A stretch of 64,000 nucleotides of DNA from Sphingobacterium gobiense (lineage in GTDB: Bacteria; Bacteroidota; Bacteroidia; Sphingobacteriales; Sphingobacteriaceae): positions 1,116,001-1,180,000 of the forward strand of contig NZ_PVBS01000001.1 of assembly GCF_002980575.1 (NCBI RefSeq), read 5' to 3'. Position 1 is the stretch's first letter. Every line of letters begins with the position of its first letter. Shown here one piece after another: positions 63,974 through 64,000 of this stretch. The position numbers and the translations under genes are program-made. The notes below the pieces were generated by a model, which made no database searches, was not told where the DNA came from, and worked only from the letters and a program-made list of their open reading frames with translations.

Positions 63974-64000
63974 GGGTTAAGTCTGTTTGATGCAAACACA

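Overview
The window looks like chromosomal DNA of a Bacteroidota bacterium, most likely of the Sphingobacteriaceae (Sphingobacterium/Pedobacter/Olivibacter type). The reasons are two SusC/SusD pairs, TAnnTTTG-type -7 promoter elements, separate nuoC and nuoD genes, DUF1573 and DUF4091 proteins, and LacI regulators with the TVDRVLxNR helix common in this phylum. No RNA genes, CRISPR arrays, insertion sequences or phage genes were seen. Identifications rest on reading motifs by eye; no database search was run.

Layout. Positions 1-5820 are housekeeping: kdsA (cut by the left edge), recQ, kdsD, a DUF1573 exported protein and a class I aminotransferase. Positions 5874-53682 hold an unbroken run of 27 genes, all on the minus strand, forming a very large polysaccharide-utilization locus. 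From 53869 to the right edge are a 66-aa protein, a DUF4091 protein, an ABC-F ATPase, a TIM-barrel lipoprotein, an M14 peptidase, a dihydroorotase homologue, nuoD, nuoC and pdxH.

The locus appears to be one regulon. Seven putative transcription units inside it each start just downstream of one or two copies of a 12-bp palindrome-like site (eight copies, consensus near GKTAMCGTWMAC). The site has the shape of a LacI-family operator, and two LacI-family genes (6743-7807 and 19943-21013) lie inside the locus. In transcription order the units are: nagA; three Gfo/Idh/MocA-type enzymes and a FucP-like permease; a tandem esterase, beta-helix protein, GH88, SASA-DUF1080 fusion, GH20-like enzyme and a further Gfo/Idh enzyme; SusC/SusD with two lipoproteins, two beta-propeller proteins, an enolase-superfamily enzyme, an azurin-like protein, a sorbosone-dehydrogenase-like propeller, an esterase and a LacI regulator; SusC/SusD with a sugar dehydrogenase-cytochrome c, an Nramp-fold transporter, an SDR protein, a DapA-like aldolase and a GMC oxidoreductase; the first lacI; and a nagB-like gene.

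Inferred biology. The target seems to be a uronic-acid-containing, esterified and probably N-acetylated glycan. Two propeller proteins carry the His-x19-His signature I associate with PL24/PL25 lyases, and GH88 would open the unsaturated uronide products. Esterases remove acyl or ester groups, and Tat-exported Gfo/Idh enzymes with a DUF1080 domain suggest a periplasmic 3-keto-glycoside route. A blue-copper protein and a cytochrome-fused sugar dehydrogenase suggest direct periplasmic sugar oxidation. Variant NagA and NagB enzymes would handle the amino-sugar part. The absence of sulfatases, rhamnosidases and classical glycosaminoglycan lyases argues against a standard ulvan or glycosaminoglycan locus. 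The most unusual single parts are the Nramp-fold transporter without metal ligands and the shared operator network.
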